Positions 1 through 8,648 of a stretch of DNA of 64,000 nucleotides are shown piece after piece (positions within the stretch are counted from its first letter, which is position 1; each line of letters begins with the position of its first letter). The position numbers and the translations under genes are program-made. The DNA comes from Chitinophagaceae bacterium. GTDB lineage: Bacteria; Bacteroidota; Bacteroidia; Chitinophagales; Chitinophagaceae. The DNA is taken from contig JAHEZD010000023.1 of NCBI GenBank assembly GCA_023251255.1, positions 1 through 64,000 on the forward strand, in the 5' to 3' direction. The notes below the pieces were generated by a model. It had not been told where the DNA came from. It did not search any database and saw only the letters and a program-made list of their open reading frames with translations.

Positions 1-579
1 CATTGTTCTTTTGCTGACAAGTAGAAAGTGCAATCGCACTTCATTACAATTGGGCAGGTCTGTTCTTGGTTTCTTCCTTCTTTGGCTGTTCAGTAACTTT
101 CCCTTCTAGAGATTGATTGTCAATACTAACAGGCTTTGTCCTTTTTTTTCTTGATAAAAAAAAGGACCAAAAAAAATCAAGGACAACCCGATGGCTCCGC
201 CCGTTTGTCCGCCAGCACTGCCCTAAGTGTAGCCCGCTGTATTTTATTGTTGAGAGGTTGCTTTTTAGGATTGCTTGCACACATGTATGGTTGGAATACA
301 TCTTCCAGCACTGCACCCGCATCTTTGATCCCGTATCCCAGAGGACGGGACCAATTCCGCCATAAGGCGGAACCGAAGCGGCTGATGTGCTTTGGAGATT
401 CTTTACTGTTGATGAATAGGCGAATGCTACTATTTATCGCAACGGGCCGATTTCTAATTTGGTTTAACATCCGTCCTTCCGGTCCTTGTCAGCAATGCTC
501 CGGAACTTGTATCCATTAAGGATTGCAGCGTTTTCCTACAGAAATTAGAGTGACGATAAGGATAAACCTTGCTGGTTTC
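1..579. other. Left-edge region without a supported gene
   Basis: No reading frame here has the look of a real protein on either strand. The stretch contains one perfect hairpin (138-167, listed separately) and a short palindromic GGAATTCCGCC-like motif around 350-370. It lies downstream of the leftward lipoprotein gene that ends at 580, so it may hold the end of a gene or transcript whose body lies outside the window. I can assign no function. Confidence 0.5.
138..167. repeat. A/T-rich perfect hairpin
   Basis: GTCCTTTTTTTT (138-149) pairs perfectly with AAAAAAAAGGAC (156-167) around a 6-base loop. It is followed by a second A-run. Such T-run/A-run hairpins are common as intergenic elements in Bacteroidota; it could act as a terminator on either strand, but the adjacent gene that would use it is not visible. 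Confidence 0.55.
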
Positions 580-1281
580 CTATGGTGTATCGAGGAAAGT
601 TTTGATCTTCTCGCCGATATCATTGATGGTAAGGAGCACGGCTTCCTGCTGGATGCGGTTCCGGGTTTCTGCATCGTCCACCTCTTCCTTCTTCTTCTGC
701 GATAGTACATCCTTGGTGACGATGGTGGAGAAAGGCACCAGCCCCGTTCTTACATCCAGTACAATCAACTGGGTGGTAGCAAATGCCTTGATATCGGGCT
801 TGGTAAAGAGCTTGTACCTTGCATAGATATCGCTGCTGATGGCATACACCACCACGATGTCTGCTTGCATGCGCACTGCTGCTTCCCTGATATTGGTGAA
901 GGATGGCGTTTTGGATACGAGCAGGTCGGGTATGATGGATGTCTTGGTAACCCTTGGGGAGCTTTTGAACTTGTCGGCAAACAGGTCCAGGTAGGATTGC
1001 TGGTTTTTCAGGTAGGCCTCATCGTTCCACCAGTCCCGGTTCCGGCTTTGGGGGTTGTCCAGTTTTACAATGGCCACCCTTAATTGCTGGGGCAGTTTGT
1101 AATGCCCGTCCAGTATTTTCTGGATGCCTTCTTCTGAAATGGTGGATGACCGGTCGCTGAACAAGGACTGTGTGATGCTGGTATCGCTGTTGGGGGCGTA
1201 ACCTGTGCTGGGCAATTGCTTGTAGGTGCCGCAGGAGGATAGTAGGATGGCTGCTATGGCCATGGCAATTAGTTGTTTCAT
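580..1281 (-). CDS. Predicted lipoprotein of unknown function (233 aa)
   Basis: The product starts MKQLIAMAIAAILLSSCG, a lipoprotein signal peptide with lipobox LSSC, so the mature protein should be lipid-anchored at Cys17. I chose the ATG at 1281 rather than the one nine codons upstream because the signal peptide begins there. The mature part is soluble and mixed alpha/beta, with a hydrophobic core strand (ADIVVVYAIS) resembling a nucleotide- or sugar-fold strand, then a basic/acidic helical C-terminus. I recognise no named family. It stands alone; the next gene upstream is more than 400 bases away across a repeat-bearing spacer. Confidence 0.75.
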   Translation of the reverse strand: MKQLIAMAIAAILLSSCGTYKQLPSTGYAPNSDTSITQSLFSDRSSTISEEGIQKILDGHYKLPQQLRVAIVKLDNPQSRNRDWWNDEAYLKNQQSYLDLFADKFKSSPRVTKTSIIPDLLVSKTPSFTNIREAAVRMQADIVVVYAISSDIYARYKLFTKPDIKAFATTQLIVLDVRTGLVPFSTIVTKDVLSQKKKEEVDDAETRNRIQQEAVLLTINDIGEKIKTFLDTP

Positions 1282-1345
1282 GATTGGCAGTTTTTTGTAA
1301 ATATCCAAACTGCAAATGGTAGAAAAAAGCTAAAACCAAGAAGCG

Positions 1346-1439
1346 ATGGTAAGAATGTTTGCTCCGCAAAATGGTCAAATTGGGAAAGGGGCGCCACGAA
1401 TAGGCACGAATGGCTTTATGATGCCTTCGCCATCATCTT
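1346..1439. repeat. Direct repeat, copy 1
   Basis: Copy 1 shares with 1514-1619 the blocks GTAAGAATGTTTGCT, CGCAAAA, CCACGAATAGGCACGAATGG and CGCCATCATCTT, in the same order. The end of each copy forms a small ATGATG/CATCAT hairpin. The CACGAAT words also occur in the repeats at 15.7 and 29.85 kb. Confidence 0.7.
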
Positions 1440-1513
1440 GCTATTGGGAACTTGCCTAACGGGAAGCAGGGAGAATTACTGTTATCCTACGACTTACGGG
1501 CAAAACCATCTAA

Positions 1514-1619
1514 TGGCAGTAAGAATGTTTGCTTCGCAAAACGGCCAAATGAGGAAGAGGTTGCCACGAATGCACGAATAGGCACGAATGGCTGAATGAT
1601 GGTTTCGCCATCATCTTTT
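1514..1619. repeat. Direct repeat, copy 2
   Basis: Second copy of the repeat at 1346-1439, about 168 bases downstream in the same orientation. It has an extra CACGAATG word inside, and its terminal hairpin ATGATGG/CCATCAT is perfect. No reading frame is kept between the copies, which argues against a coding origin. Confidence 0.7.
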
Positions 1620-1692
1620 GCAAGCAGGGTCTAGGAAACTAGGCATTACCATCCCGTCTTCCCGACTTTCGGCCTTTCCGTTTTCTTCCAAT

Positions 1693-3021
1693 CTACTTCG
1701 CTATTTCAATCTTTACCTTCTTGTTCTTAATCTTCTCGTTCTTAATGAGTTGCAGCACATAGCCCGCTTTTATTTTCTTAACGGCCACAAAGGAGAAGAA
1801 GTCCTTTACTTCAATAAGGCCGATGTCTTCTTTCTTCAGTTGGCCCTTGTTGCCCAGGAAACCCACAATGTCAATCTTGTTCACCTTGTCCTTTTTGCCG
1901 GCAGCAATGAAGAGGGTGGTCCACTTGGGCTTATCGGGCAGGGGGCTGTTATCGGGCAGGTCTATTTTCTCCACGTATTCCTTGATATAGCCGGGTATGG
2001 TTTCCTCGTCGTTCAGGATCAGGATGGCCGTACCACTTGCATCCATCCTGGCTGTTCTGCCATTCCTGTGCGTGAAGATATCTTCTGTATGGGGCAGGTG
2101 GAAATGGATGATGTAACGGATATGGGGTATATCTAGCCCACGTGCTGCCAGGTCGGTGGTCACCAGTACATTGGTGCTGCCGTTCCTGAACTTGCAGAGC
2201 GCACTGTCGCGTTCCTGCTGTTCCATGGCCCCATGGTAGAATTCGTTGATGATGCCCTTCTCCGCCAGCAGGTTGCTGGTCCTTTCAACGGATTCACGGT
2301 GGTTGCAGAACACAATGGTGGACTTGTCGCCCAAATAGCAGATCAGTTGGAACAGGGTCTGCACTTTGTCCTTGATGGGCGACATGACAGATTTGATGGC
2401 CAGCTTCTCTTCTGAAATGATTTCATCGGATAAAAAGTTGAGTTCTGTGGCATTGTTCATGGTGATGAATGAAGGCACTTCTACAGAAGCTGTTGCAGAA
2501 GTCAACATTCTTTTCTTCACGTTGGGCAGGGAGCCAATGATAAAGCCCATTTCTTCCTGGAAACCCAGTTCGAGGCTCTTGTCAAACTCGTCCAGGATCA
2601 AGGTTTCAATAGAGTCCACCGTAATATTGCCCCTGCGGATATGGTCGGCCAAGCGTCCGGGTGTGCCCACCAATAAAGCGGGTGGCTGTATGAGGTTGTT
2701 TTCTTCTGTTTCCCTTTTGTGCCCGCCATAGCAGCAGGTAATCTTGAGGCCCGTGCCCATTTGCTTGAACACCAGTTCTATTTGCTGTGCCAGTTCCCTG
2801 GAAGGTACTATGATCAATGCTTTTGTTTGCTTATCAGCAGTTTGCAGCAAGGGCAGTAAAGGCAATAGGAATGCTAGGGTTTTGCCTGAGCCAGTGGCCG
2901 ATAAAAGCAGCACATCCTTATCCTGTTCATTGGCCTGTATAGAAGCCAACTGCATCTCGTTCAGTGCATTGATCTTGAGGTTGGCAAGGATGGTGGCTGT
3001 TGAATATTTTTTCTGTTCCAT
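1693..3021 (-). CDS. DEAD-box-family RNA helicase with DbpA-type C-terminal RNA-binding domain
   Basis: ATP-dependent RNA helicase of 442 residues, likely acting on rRNA or structured mRNA in the cytoplasm. Visible motifs: Walker A ATGSGKT (about 42-48), PSRELAQQ (73-80), TPGRL (120-124), motif II as DEFD (144-147) instead of DEAD, SAT (175-177), and motif VI HRNGRTAR (318-325). The last 70 or so residues resemble the DbpA RNA-binding fold found in DbpA/CsdA-type helicases. The Ala-to-Phe change in motif II is unusual but leaves the catalytic D-E-x-D residues. A TACTTTCG element lies a few bases before the start, one mismatch from the Bacteroidota -7 box. It is a single-gene unit. Confidence 0.92.
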   Translation of the reverse strand: MEQKKYSTATILANLKINALNEMQLASIQANEQDKDVLLLSATGSGKTLAFLLPLLPLLQTADKQTKALIIVPSRELAQQIELVFKQMGTGLKITCCYGGHKRETEENNLIQPPALLVGTPGRLADHIRRGNITVDSIETLILDEFDKSLELGFQEEMGFIIGSLPNVKKRMLTSATASVEVPSFITMNNATELNFLSDEIISEEKLAIKSVMSPIKDKVQTLFQLICYLGDKSTIVFCNHRESVERTSNLLAEKGIINEFYHGAMEQQERDSALCKFRNGSTNVLVTTDLAARGLDIPHIRYIIHFHLPHTEDIFTHRNGRTARMDASGTAILILNDEETIPGYIKEYVEKIDLPDNSPLPDKPKWTTLFIAAGKKDKVNKIDIVGFLGNKGQLKKEDIGLIEVKDFFSFVAVKKIKAGYVLQLIKNEKIKNKKVKIEIAK

Positions 3022-3095
3022 TGCTGCGAAAGTACGGAAGATGGAAGGAGTGGGAGGGATTGTGTTATGGGCATGTTGCAGATAGCTTTATCCAC

Positions 3096-3130
3096 AAAGA
3101 AAAAAGCCGCTCCATAAAAATGGAACGGCT
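3096..3130 (-). terminator. Rho-independent terminator of the PKD protein gene
   Basis: On the minus strand an 11-bp stem with one mismatch (3105-3115 with 3120-3130, AGCCG.TCCAT arms) is followed by a run of T (A-rich 3096-3105 on the plus strand). It lies 24 bases after the stop of the PKD gene. Confidence 0.8.
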
Positions 3131-3153
3131 CGTGTATTATAACCTAAACTAAA

Positions 3154-5136
3154 CTACATTTTGTAAAAGGCCCTGCTCTTAACACCATAGCTGGTGGTAA
3201 CCCTGAAGAAATAGGGACCATTTGCCAGGAAGCCAGTAGGTATTACGGTAAAGTTGTTGCCCTGTAGCAGGGTCTTGTTCAAGCTCCATTTCTTCACGCC
3301 ATAAATATCATAGATGGACAGCTCTGCCGCCACATTGTTATTGTAGCTCCAAACAACCGTATTCATTTGTATGGTAACGGGGTTTGGATAGAGGCTGATG
3401 ATCTTGATGGGCTCATTGGTGCCTGCCGGTGGCTGAACGATGCTGTCCTGCACTATCACTGGTTTGCATACTTCATTCACGCATCCAAGAGCCGTTTTTA
3501 TCCTCAGGCAAACAGTATAGATACCATAATTGTTGTACTCATGTGTGGGGTTGGCAGTGGTGCCAGTTAAGGACACTCCATCACCAAAGGTCCATTTGCG
3601 TTCTATGATGCTATCGCCCACTGGTATCCAGCTCATGGTGCTATTGAAAGCCACTTTTTTCGGGGCAATCCTTTGATAGGTAAACTGCGGTACGCAGTTG
3701 CTGTTTACATTGGTGGCCGTAACAATGGCACAGAAAGTCCTCTCGCAGCCCTTGACTGTTTTGATGGTGAGGCATACATTGTAGATACCGGGGTGTGCAT
3801 ACTGGTGCTGGGGATCCACTACATTGCCTGTTAGCACAGTGCTATCGCCAAACACCCATTTGCGGCTGATGATGGTATCGTTGGCTCCCGGTGTGGAGAC
3901 ATTGCTGTTGAACTTTACCAAGGAAGAAACTGGGATGTAAGTGAATGCTGCTACTGCTGTGCAAACAAATGGAGGAGGAGCTACCACCACTGTTTTGCAA
4001 AGTTCACTGATGCAGCCACTTTGTGTTTTTACCCTTAGGCAAACTGTATAAGTGCCTGCATTGGCATAGGTATGTGTTGGGTTCTGTACATTGCCTGTTA
4101 AGCTGTCCCCATCACCGAACCTCCATTTGCGTTCCACAACGGGGTCGTTATTGGGGTAAGCTGTATTAACGCCTGCATAGAACCTTACCAGTTTGTAATT
4201 GGTAGGGGAATCGAGCGCAAACTGGAATTCCGCATTGCAGGCAGGTACCGGGTTGGTGATGGTAACGGTTTTGCAGATGCTGTCTATACAACCTGTTGAA
4301 CTTGCGATTCTCAAGCACACATTGTAATTGCCGGGTGCTGTATACACATGGACAGGGTTGGATATGGTGGAAGAACTACTGCCATCACCAAAATGCCAAC
4401 TGAACGTAGCAGCTGTGCCACCAGTTACAAAAGTGGATGTACTGGTAAACTGTATGGTACTGGGCGCTGCGCCTGCGCCTGATAATGTGAAGTTTGCGTG
4501 GCAATTCAGGACACTGCTGTCAATAAGCACTACCGTTTTGCATTCCGTTTTGGTGCAGCCAAAAGCAGTGGTGATTGTTAAACAGGTTTGGTAACTTCCG
4601 TAAGCTGGATAAACATGCGGAAATGGTGATGGACTTGTTGTACTATCGGAACTGCCATCGCCAAAGACCCACTTGTATTTGGTGATTAGGTCACCTGCGG
4701 TCGGCGTTGCTTGTGAAGAAAGGTAGGCCAGCGGGGTCCCACCAGCCGTGCTGGCACCAACAAAGAAGTTTGAAACGCAACCAGTAGGAGTGGTACAGCT
4801 AAGGTTGAAGTTGCTCTCGGCTGAAAAATTGGCGTTCACCTGGGTGGTATTTATGACTACGGCACCATTGCATCCATCAATACTGGTCTTTACTGTAGGG
4901 ATGTTCAGGTTGCAGTTCAGTGTATCGGCATACATACCGTTTGCATTGGTATACCTAAGGTGTATTTGGTAGCAGAAACCATTGGCTACTGATGAGTCCG
5001 CCCAAACCCGTACTGCTTTGTTCGCAACGGGAACACCGTTGTTTTTTACAACGCCGTATACATAAACAGTGTTGGCGTAACTGGTGAAGGCAAATAAAGT
5101 GGCAATAATGAGTAGGAGTGCGTAAATTTTTTTCAT
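3154..5136 (-). CDS. Secreted five-PKD-domain protein with T9SS type A sorting tail
   Basis: Exported surface protein of 660 residues. I chose the ATG at 5136 because it starts a Sec signal peptide (MKKIYALLLIIATLFAFTSY). An N-terminal beta domain (about 22-115) is followed by five PKD repeats (about 120-204, 212-293, 300-385, 392-475, 481-563), each with a W.FGD(G) core, a THxY-like strand and a conserved Cys pair (GC..xxC). The last 85 residues form a T9SS sorting domain: SLYPNPV, then an IYD-GVKKW segment and a C-terminal FYKM. The family fact is that such tails direct outer-membrane export and anchoring through T9SS; the binding target cannot be read from sequence. A terminator follows the gene. 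Confidence 0.9.
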   Translation of the reverse strand: MKKIYALLLIIATLFAFTSYANTVYVYGVVKNNGVPVANKAVRVWADSSVANGFCYQIHLRYTNANGMYADTLNCNLNIPTVKTSIDGCNGAVVINTTQVNANFSAESNFNLSCTTPTGCVSNFFVGASTAGGTPLAYLSSQATPTAGDLITKYKWVFGDGSSDSTTSPSPFPHVYPAYGSYQTCLTITTAFGCTKTECKTVVLIDSSVLNCHANFTLSGAGAAPSTIQFTSTSTFVTGGTAATFSWHFGDGSSSSTISNPVHVYTAPGNYNVCLRIASSTGCIDSICKTVTITNPVPACNAEFQFALDSPTNYKLVRFYAGVNTAYPNNDPVVERKWRFGDGDSLTGNVQNPTHTYANAGTYTVCLRVKTQSGCISELCKTVVVAPPPFVCTAVAAFTYIPVSSLVKFNSNVSTPGANDTIISRKWVFGDSTVLTGNVVDPQHQYAHPGIYNVCLTIKTVKGCERTFCAIVTATNVNSNCVPQFTYQRIAPKKVAFNSTMSWIPVGDSIIERKWTFGDGVSLTGTTANPTHEYNNYGIYTVCLRIKTALGCVNEVCKPVIVQDSIVQPPAGTNEPIKIISLYPNPVTIQMNTVVWSYNNNVAAELSIYDIYGVKKWSLNKTLLQGNNFTVIPTGFLANGPYFFRVTTSYGVKSRAFYKM

Positions 5137-5207
5137 ATTAGCCGGTTTTTGGTTGTTTATGCAAGTTAGATACAACCCAATAATCGACTGCTGCCTTTAA
5201 GGAAAAA

Positions 5208-5987
5208 TTAATTTTTGCCGTTGTTGGCCTCCATCATGCGCATCTGTTTGGCATCCTGCAAGAAGTCGGAGGCGAAGATGAAGTTGTTCAGTAGTTCGTC
5301 CTTGCTGAAGATAATGTCTTCCTTGGTGCCTTCCCATTGTTTCCTGCCCTGGTGCAGGTACATGATATGGTCGCCAATTTCCATAACGCTGTTCATATCG
5401 TGCGTTACCACAATGGTGGTCATATTGAATTCGGTCGTAATTTCCTTGATCAGCTTATCAATCAATAGGGAGGTCTGTGGATCCAGCCCGCTATTGGGCT
5501 CATCGCAGAAAAGGTATTTGGGGTTCAGCACTATGGCCCGGGCTATGCCCACCCGCTTCTTCATGCCCCCACTGATTTCAGCGGGGTATTTGTGGTTGGC
5601 CTCTTTGAGGTTTACCCTTGCCAGCACTTCATTGGCGCGTTTCTTCTTTTCGCCTGCCGTCATTTTGGTGAACATATCCAGCGGGAACAGGATGTTCTGC
5701 TCCACCGTCATGCTGTCAAACAGGGCACTGCCCTGGAACAGCATACCAATCTGCTGCCTGAGCACCTTCTGCTGGTCCTTCTCGGAATGGATCATGCTTA
5801 CGCCATCATAGAGCACATCGCCTTCCTCCGGGCTCATCAGGCCCACCATCACCTTGGTCATCACGCTCTTGCCGCTGCCGCTGGCCCCTATGACCAGGTT
5901 GCACTTGCCCGTTTCTATGGTGGCCGTGATACCGTTCAGGATATTCTTGTCGCCAAAGGTTTTTGATATGTTCTTGATCTCGATCAT
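5208..5987 (-). CDS. mlaF: MlaF-type ABC transporter ATPase
   Basis: ATP-binding subunit of a lipid-transport (Mla/MKL family) ABC system at the inner membrane. Walker A is GASGSGKS (about 35-42), the signature motif is SGGMKKR, Walker B runs into FCDEPNSGLD, and the H-loop is VTHDM. The SGGMKKR signature and EPNSGLD variant are typical of the MlaF branch rather than of sugar or amino-acid importers. It is 259 residues, normal for the family. The usual partner permease (MlaE) is not beside it here: lysA lies 154 bases upstream and a PKD protein downstream. So the partner must be elsewhere or outside the window. Confidence 0.85.
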   Translation of the reverse strand: MIEIKNISKTFGDKNILNGITATIETGKCNLVIGASGSGKSVMTKVMVGLMSPEEGDVLYDGVSMIHSEKDQQKVLRQQIGMLFQGSALFDSMTVEQNILFPLDMFTKMTAGEKKKRANEVLARVNLKEANHKYPAEISGGMKKRVGIARAIVLNPKYLFCDEPNSGLDPQTSLLIDKLIKEITTEFNMTTIVVTHDMNSVMEIGDHIMYLHQGRKQWEGTKEDIIFSKDELLNNFIFASDFLQDAKQMRMMEANNGKN

Positions 5988-6141
5988 GCCCGATAACCCT
6001 AAAGGGAAGTTTTAACGATTACTGAATATTGCTCTTGGATACGTGGCCGTTGCTAACCACTTCCTTCCAATCATTGCATTACTTCTTTATTTAGCAATGC
6101 CGATTTCTTGCAATTTACCACTCACGGTTCACCCTTCACCC

Positions 6142-7350
6142 TCAAATCACTACCACCTGGTTCCTCAACAAATCCTCAAACACATCCCGCTTCCTGATCA
6201 GCACTGCTTCTCCATCTTCTTTCACCAGTACTTCGGCAGGTTTGTAGCGGCTATTGAAATTGCTGCTCATTTCAAATCCGTATGCACCTGCATTGTGGAA
6301 CACAAGATAGTCCCCCTCATGCACTTCATTCAGTTTCCTGTCCCAAGCAAACGTATCCGTTTCACAGATATTCCCCACCACGGCATATTTCCTTTCTTCC
6401 CCACCGGGGTTGCTGATATTGCTTATTTTATGGTAGGAGTCATAGAACATGGGCCTGATGAGGTGGTTGAAGCCTGTATCGATGCCTACAAAAATGGCGG
6501 CCGCATTCTCCTTCATCACATTCACCTGTGCCACCAAATAGCCGGATTCACTTACCAGGAACTTGCCGGGCTCGAACCATATCTGCAAATGCTTGTCATG
6601 CGGATGGTTGTCAAATGCCTCCTTTACCTTTTCGGCCAGCAGTTGCATATCGGTTTCCGCATCACCTGCCTTGTAGGGCACTTTGAAGCCACCGCCCAGG
6701 TCTATGAATTCGAGGTCCCTGAACCTTGGAATCAGGTCAAACAGTACCTCAATACCCTTTACAAATACATCCACATCCTTTATCTCACTGCCCGTATGTA
6801 TGTGCAGGCCCTGGATGAAGATATTGTATTGGTTCACCAGTGCCACCACTTTCTCAATTTGTTCAACAGGGATCCCGAATTTGCTTTTATCGTGGCCTGT
6901 GGAAATTTTCAGGTTGCCACCGGCCAGTATGTTGGGCCTTAGCCTGATGCCAACAGGGTAAGCATGGCCAAACCGCTGACCGAACTTTTCCAGGTTGCTC
7001 AGGCTGTCGATATTGATGTGCACGCCCAGGCCTTGCGCTTCCTCGATTTCCTCGAAAGCAATGCCATTGGAAGTGTACAGCACCCTGCTGGGTTCAAAAC
7101 CGGCATGGAGGGCCAATTTCACTTCGTTGATGCTGCTGCAGTCAATATTGGCACCCAATGACTTGATATGCTTGAGTATATTGATATTGGTGAGTGCCTT
7201 GCAGGCATAGAAGAACACCACATCGCTTTTTTCGAAAGCGGACTTCAATTTTTGGTACTGCTTTGTAATGGTGGCTGCATGGTACACATACAGTGGTGTG
7301 CCATAGTTTTTTGCTATGGTAATCAGTTGCTCGTTGCTCAATTGCTGCAT
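6142..7350 (-). CDS. lysA: Diaminopimelate decarboxylase
   Basis: PLP-dependent enzyme that makes L-lysine from meso-diaminopimelate, the last step of lysine synthesis, in the cytoplasm. It has 402 residues, typical for LysA. The PLP lysine is in FYACKALTN (Lys51); HTGSE and the glycine-rich GGGF segment bind PLP phosphate; EPGKFLV and the active-site CETDTFAWDR cysteine segment are present, as is GAYGFEMSSNFNSR near the end. A TATCTTCG element, close to the Bacteroidota -7 box, sits a few bases before the start, implying a short leader. No other lysine pathway gene is next to it. Confidence 0.95.
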   Translation of the reverse strand: MQQLSNEQLITIAKNYGTPLYVYHAATITKQYQKLKSAFEKSDVVFFYACKALTNINILKHIKSLGANIDCSSINEVKLALHAGFEPSRVLYTSNGIAFEEIEEAQGLGVHINIDSLSNLEKFGQRFGHAYPVGIRLRPNILAGGNLKISTGHDKSKFGIPVEQIEKVVALVNQYNIFIQGLHIHTGSEIKDVDVFVKGIEVLFDLIPRFRDLEFIDLGGGFKVPYKAGDAETDMQLLAEKVKEAFDNHPHDKHLQIWFEPGKFLVSESGYLVAQVNVMKENAAAIFVGIDTGFNHLIRPMFYDSYHKISNISNPGGEERKYAVVGNICETDTFAWDRKLNEVHEGDYLVFHNAGAYGFEMSSNFNSRYKPAEVLVKEDGEAVLIRKRDVFEDLLRNQVVVI

Positions 7351-7731
7351 CTTGCGAAGATAAGGAGGGGCATGAATTATAGAAGAATATTGTGGGCATA
7401 CAGAACATCTCGTATGTACATAAAAATCCCTGCTTGCTTGGCAGGGATGCTGAAAGAGGATGGAATGGATTAATGATGTTCCGCAAAGATTGTGGGAATA
7501 ATGTCAGCCTGAGGGATGTCATAGTGAGCTTGCCGAGCTACCCGAAGGCGATTTCACGAAGAAAGATTTCGGCAGCCACATTTCGACAAGCTCCTGTGAC
7601 AATTAAGATTCCGTTTGATATTGCTTAATCCCGATGAAAATATCGGGACAGGCTAGGACATCAGTATTTGACATTTTGCATAACATCAGTGAATTATAAA
7701 CAAGGTACCCGATGTATAGCTACCTACTATA
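7351..7731. other. Spacer with a hairpin repeat element
   Basis: This 381-base gap between lysA and scpB has no supported gene. It contains the inverted-repeat element at 7517-7601 and, near 7622-7650, a small ATCCCGATGAAAATATCGGGA hairpin-like inverted repeat that could end the leftward scpB transcript. Confidence 0.5.
7517..7601. repeat. Dispersed imperfect inverted-repeat element, copy A
   Basis: Left arm TGTCATAGTGAGCTTGCCGA (7517-7536) pairs imperfectly with right arm TTTCGACAAGCTCCTGTGACA (7581-7601), giving a long foldback of about 85 bases. Related elements with the same GAGC..GTCGAA / TTCGAC..GCTC core occur at 15942-16021 and 36398-36524. It is a REP/MITE-like intergenic element. 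Confidence 0.7.
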
Positions 7732-8562
7732 TTATTCCTGTGGCTCCAGCGGTTCAATTGGGTTGCCTTCCTCGTCTGTTTCTTCTTCGAGGTTGTTTAC
7801 CTGCTCCTGGGTCTGTGCTGATTGTTCCGCTTCATCCGCATCCCTCAATGCAGCCTGCTCTTCTGCCTGTTCCTCTTCGGTCAGTTCTCCATCAAGGGTG
7901 ATGTCAAGGTCCAGTGGGAGCGTGGTTGCTTCTTCCAAGGTTTCCGTTTGTATTATTTCACCTTCATGGCTCCTGAAGTCTTCGGGGTTGATGAGCGTAC
8001 CTTCTATTACCTGTTCTGCCAGCACTTCCCTGATCTTCGGTAGGTCATCGGTGGAGTTCAGGCCAAAATAGTCCATGAAACTTTTGCTGGTCGTATAAAT
8101 CAATGGATGGCCCGGCATTTTCTCGTTCCTGCCACTGATCACAATCAGTTCCTTCTCCAATAGTTTCTGTACGCTGTAGTCACTGTTCACCCCGCGTATG
8201 CTTTCAATTTCACCTTTGGTAATGGGCTGTTTGTAGGCAATGATGGCCAGGCTTTCCAATGCGGCTGTGGACAGGCGCTTCAGGAACTTGTCGCCGTTCA
8301 GTTGGGCCAATGTTTTATGGAAGTCCTTCTTGGTGAGGAACTGCAGGCCGCCACCACTTTCCTTTACTTCAAAGGGATAGAACTCACTGTTGTATTTTTC
8401 CTTGATGCCCTCTATGCAGCTTTCCACTTGGTCAAGCGTTACCCTTTCTTCCAGGAACCCGAAAGCGTTGTTGATCAGCTCAACAATCTCCAATGCTGTC
8501 AGCGGTTTCTCGCTGGCAAAAATCAGGACTTCGATATGTGGTATGATGGAAGAAAGTTCCAT
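7732..8562 (-). CDS. scpB: Segregation and condensation protein ScpB
   Basis: Subunit of the SMC-ScpAB condensin complex that compacts and segregates the chromosome. The N-terminal two-thirds matches ScpB: two winged-helix domains, with EVLIFASEKPLT at the start and the conserved LAIIAYKQPITKGEIESIRGV segment around 105-125, then LLEKELIVISGR and the GHPLIYTTSKSFMDYFGL segment. The last 90 residues or so are a low-complexity acidic tail rich in Glu and Gln, which makes it longer (276 residues) than typical ScpB. Its partner scpA is not in the window. A repeat-bearing spacer separates it from atpG. Confidence 0.93.
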   Translation of the reverse strand: MELSSIIPHIEVLIFASEKPLTALEIVELINNAFGFLEERVTLDQVESCIEGIKEKYNSEFYPFEVKESGGGLQFLTKKDFHKTLAQLNGDKFLKRLSTAALESLAIIAYKQPITKGEIESIRGVNSDYSVQKLLEKELIVISGRNEKMPGHPLIYTTSKSFMDYFGLNSTDDLPKIREVLAEQVIEGTLINPEDFRSHEGEIIQTETLEEATTLPLDLDITLDGELTEEEQAEEQAALRDADEAEQSAQTQEQVNNLEEETDEEGNPIEPLEPQE

Positions 8563-8565
8563 AGA

Positions 8566-8648
8566 GCAAATGTGATGATGTGCTAATATGCCAATGTGCT
8601 AATGGGTGTTCATTAATTAGCAAATCAGCATATTGGCTTATTAGCTAA
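8566..8648. repeat. Intergenic copy related to the 56-bp repeat family
   Basis: This short spacer between scpB and atpG is built of GTGCTAAT/ATTAGC words (GATGTGCTAATATGCCAATG, TTAGCAAATCAGC, TTAGCTAAT) in both orientations. The same words make up the arrays at 37821-37949 and 38052-38358, so this looks like a rearranged single copy of that family. Confidence 0.55.

Larger units (their letters stand above)
1282..1692. other. Spacer with two diverged copies of a direct repeat
   Basis: This 411-base gap between the lipoprotein gene and the helicase gene carries no supported gene. It is mostly filled by two copies of a repeat of roughly 95-105 bp (1346-1439 and 1514-1619), listed separately. 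Confidence 0.6.

Noticed and set aside
6043-6942. Plus-strand 299-codon frame opposite lysA
   Set aside because: It is a shadow of the well-supported lysA gene on the other strand and has no protein features of its own.
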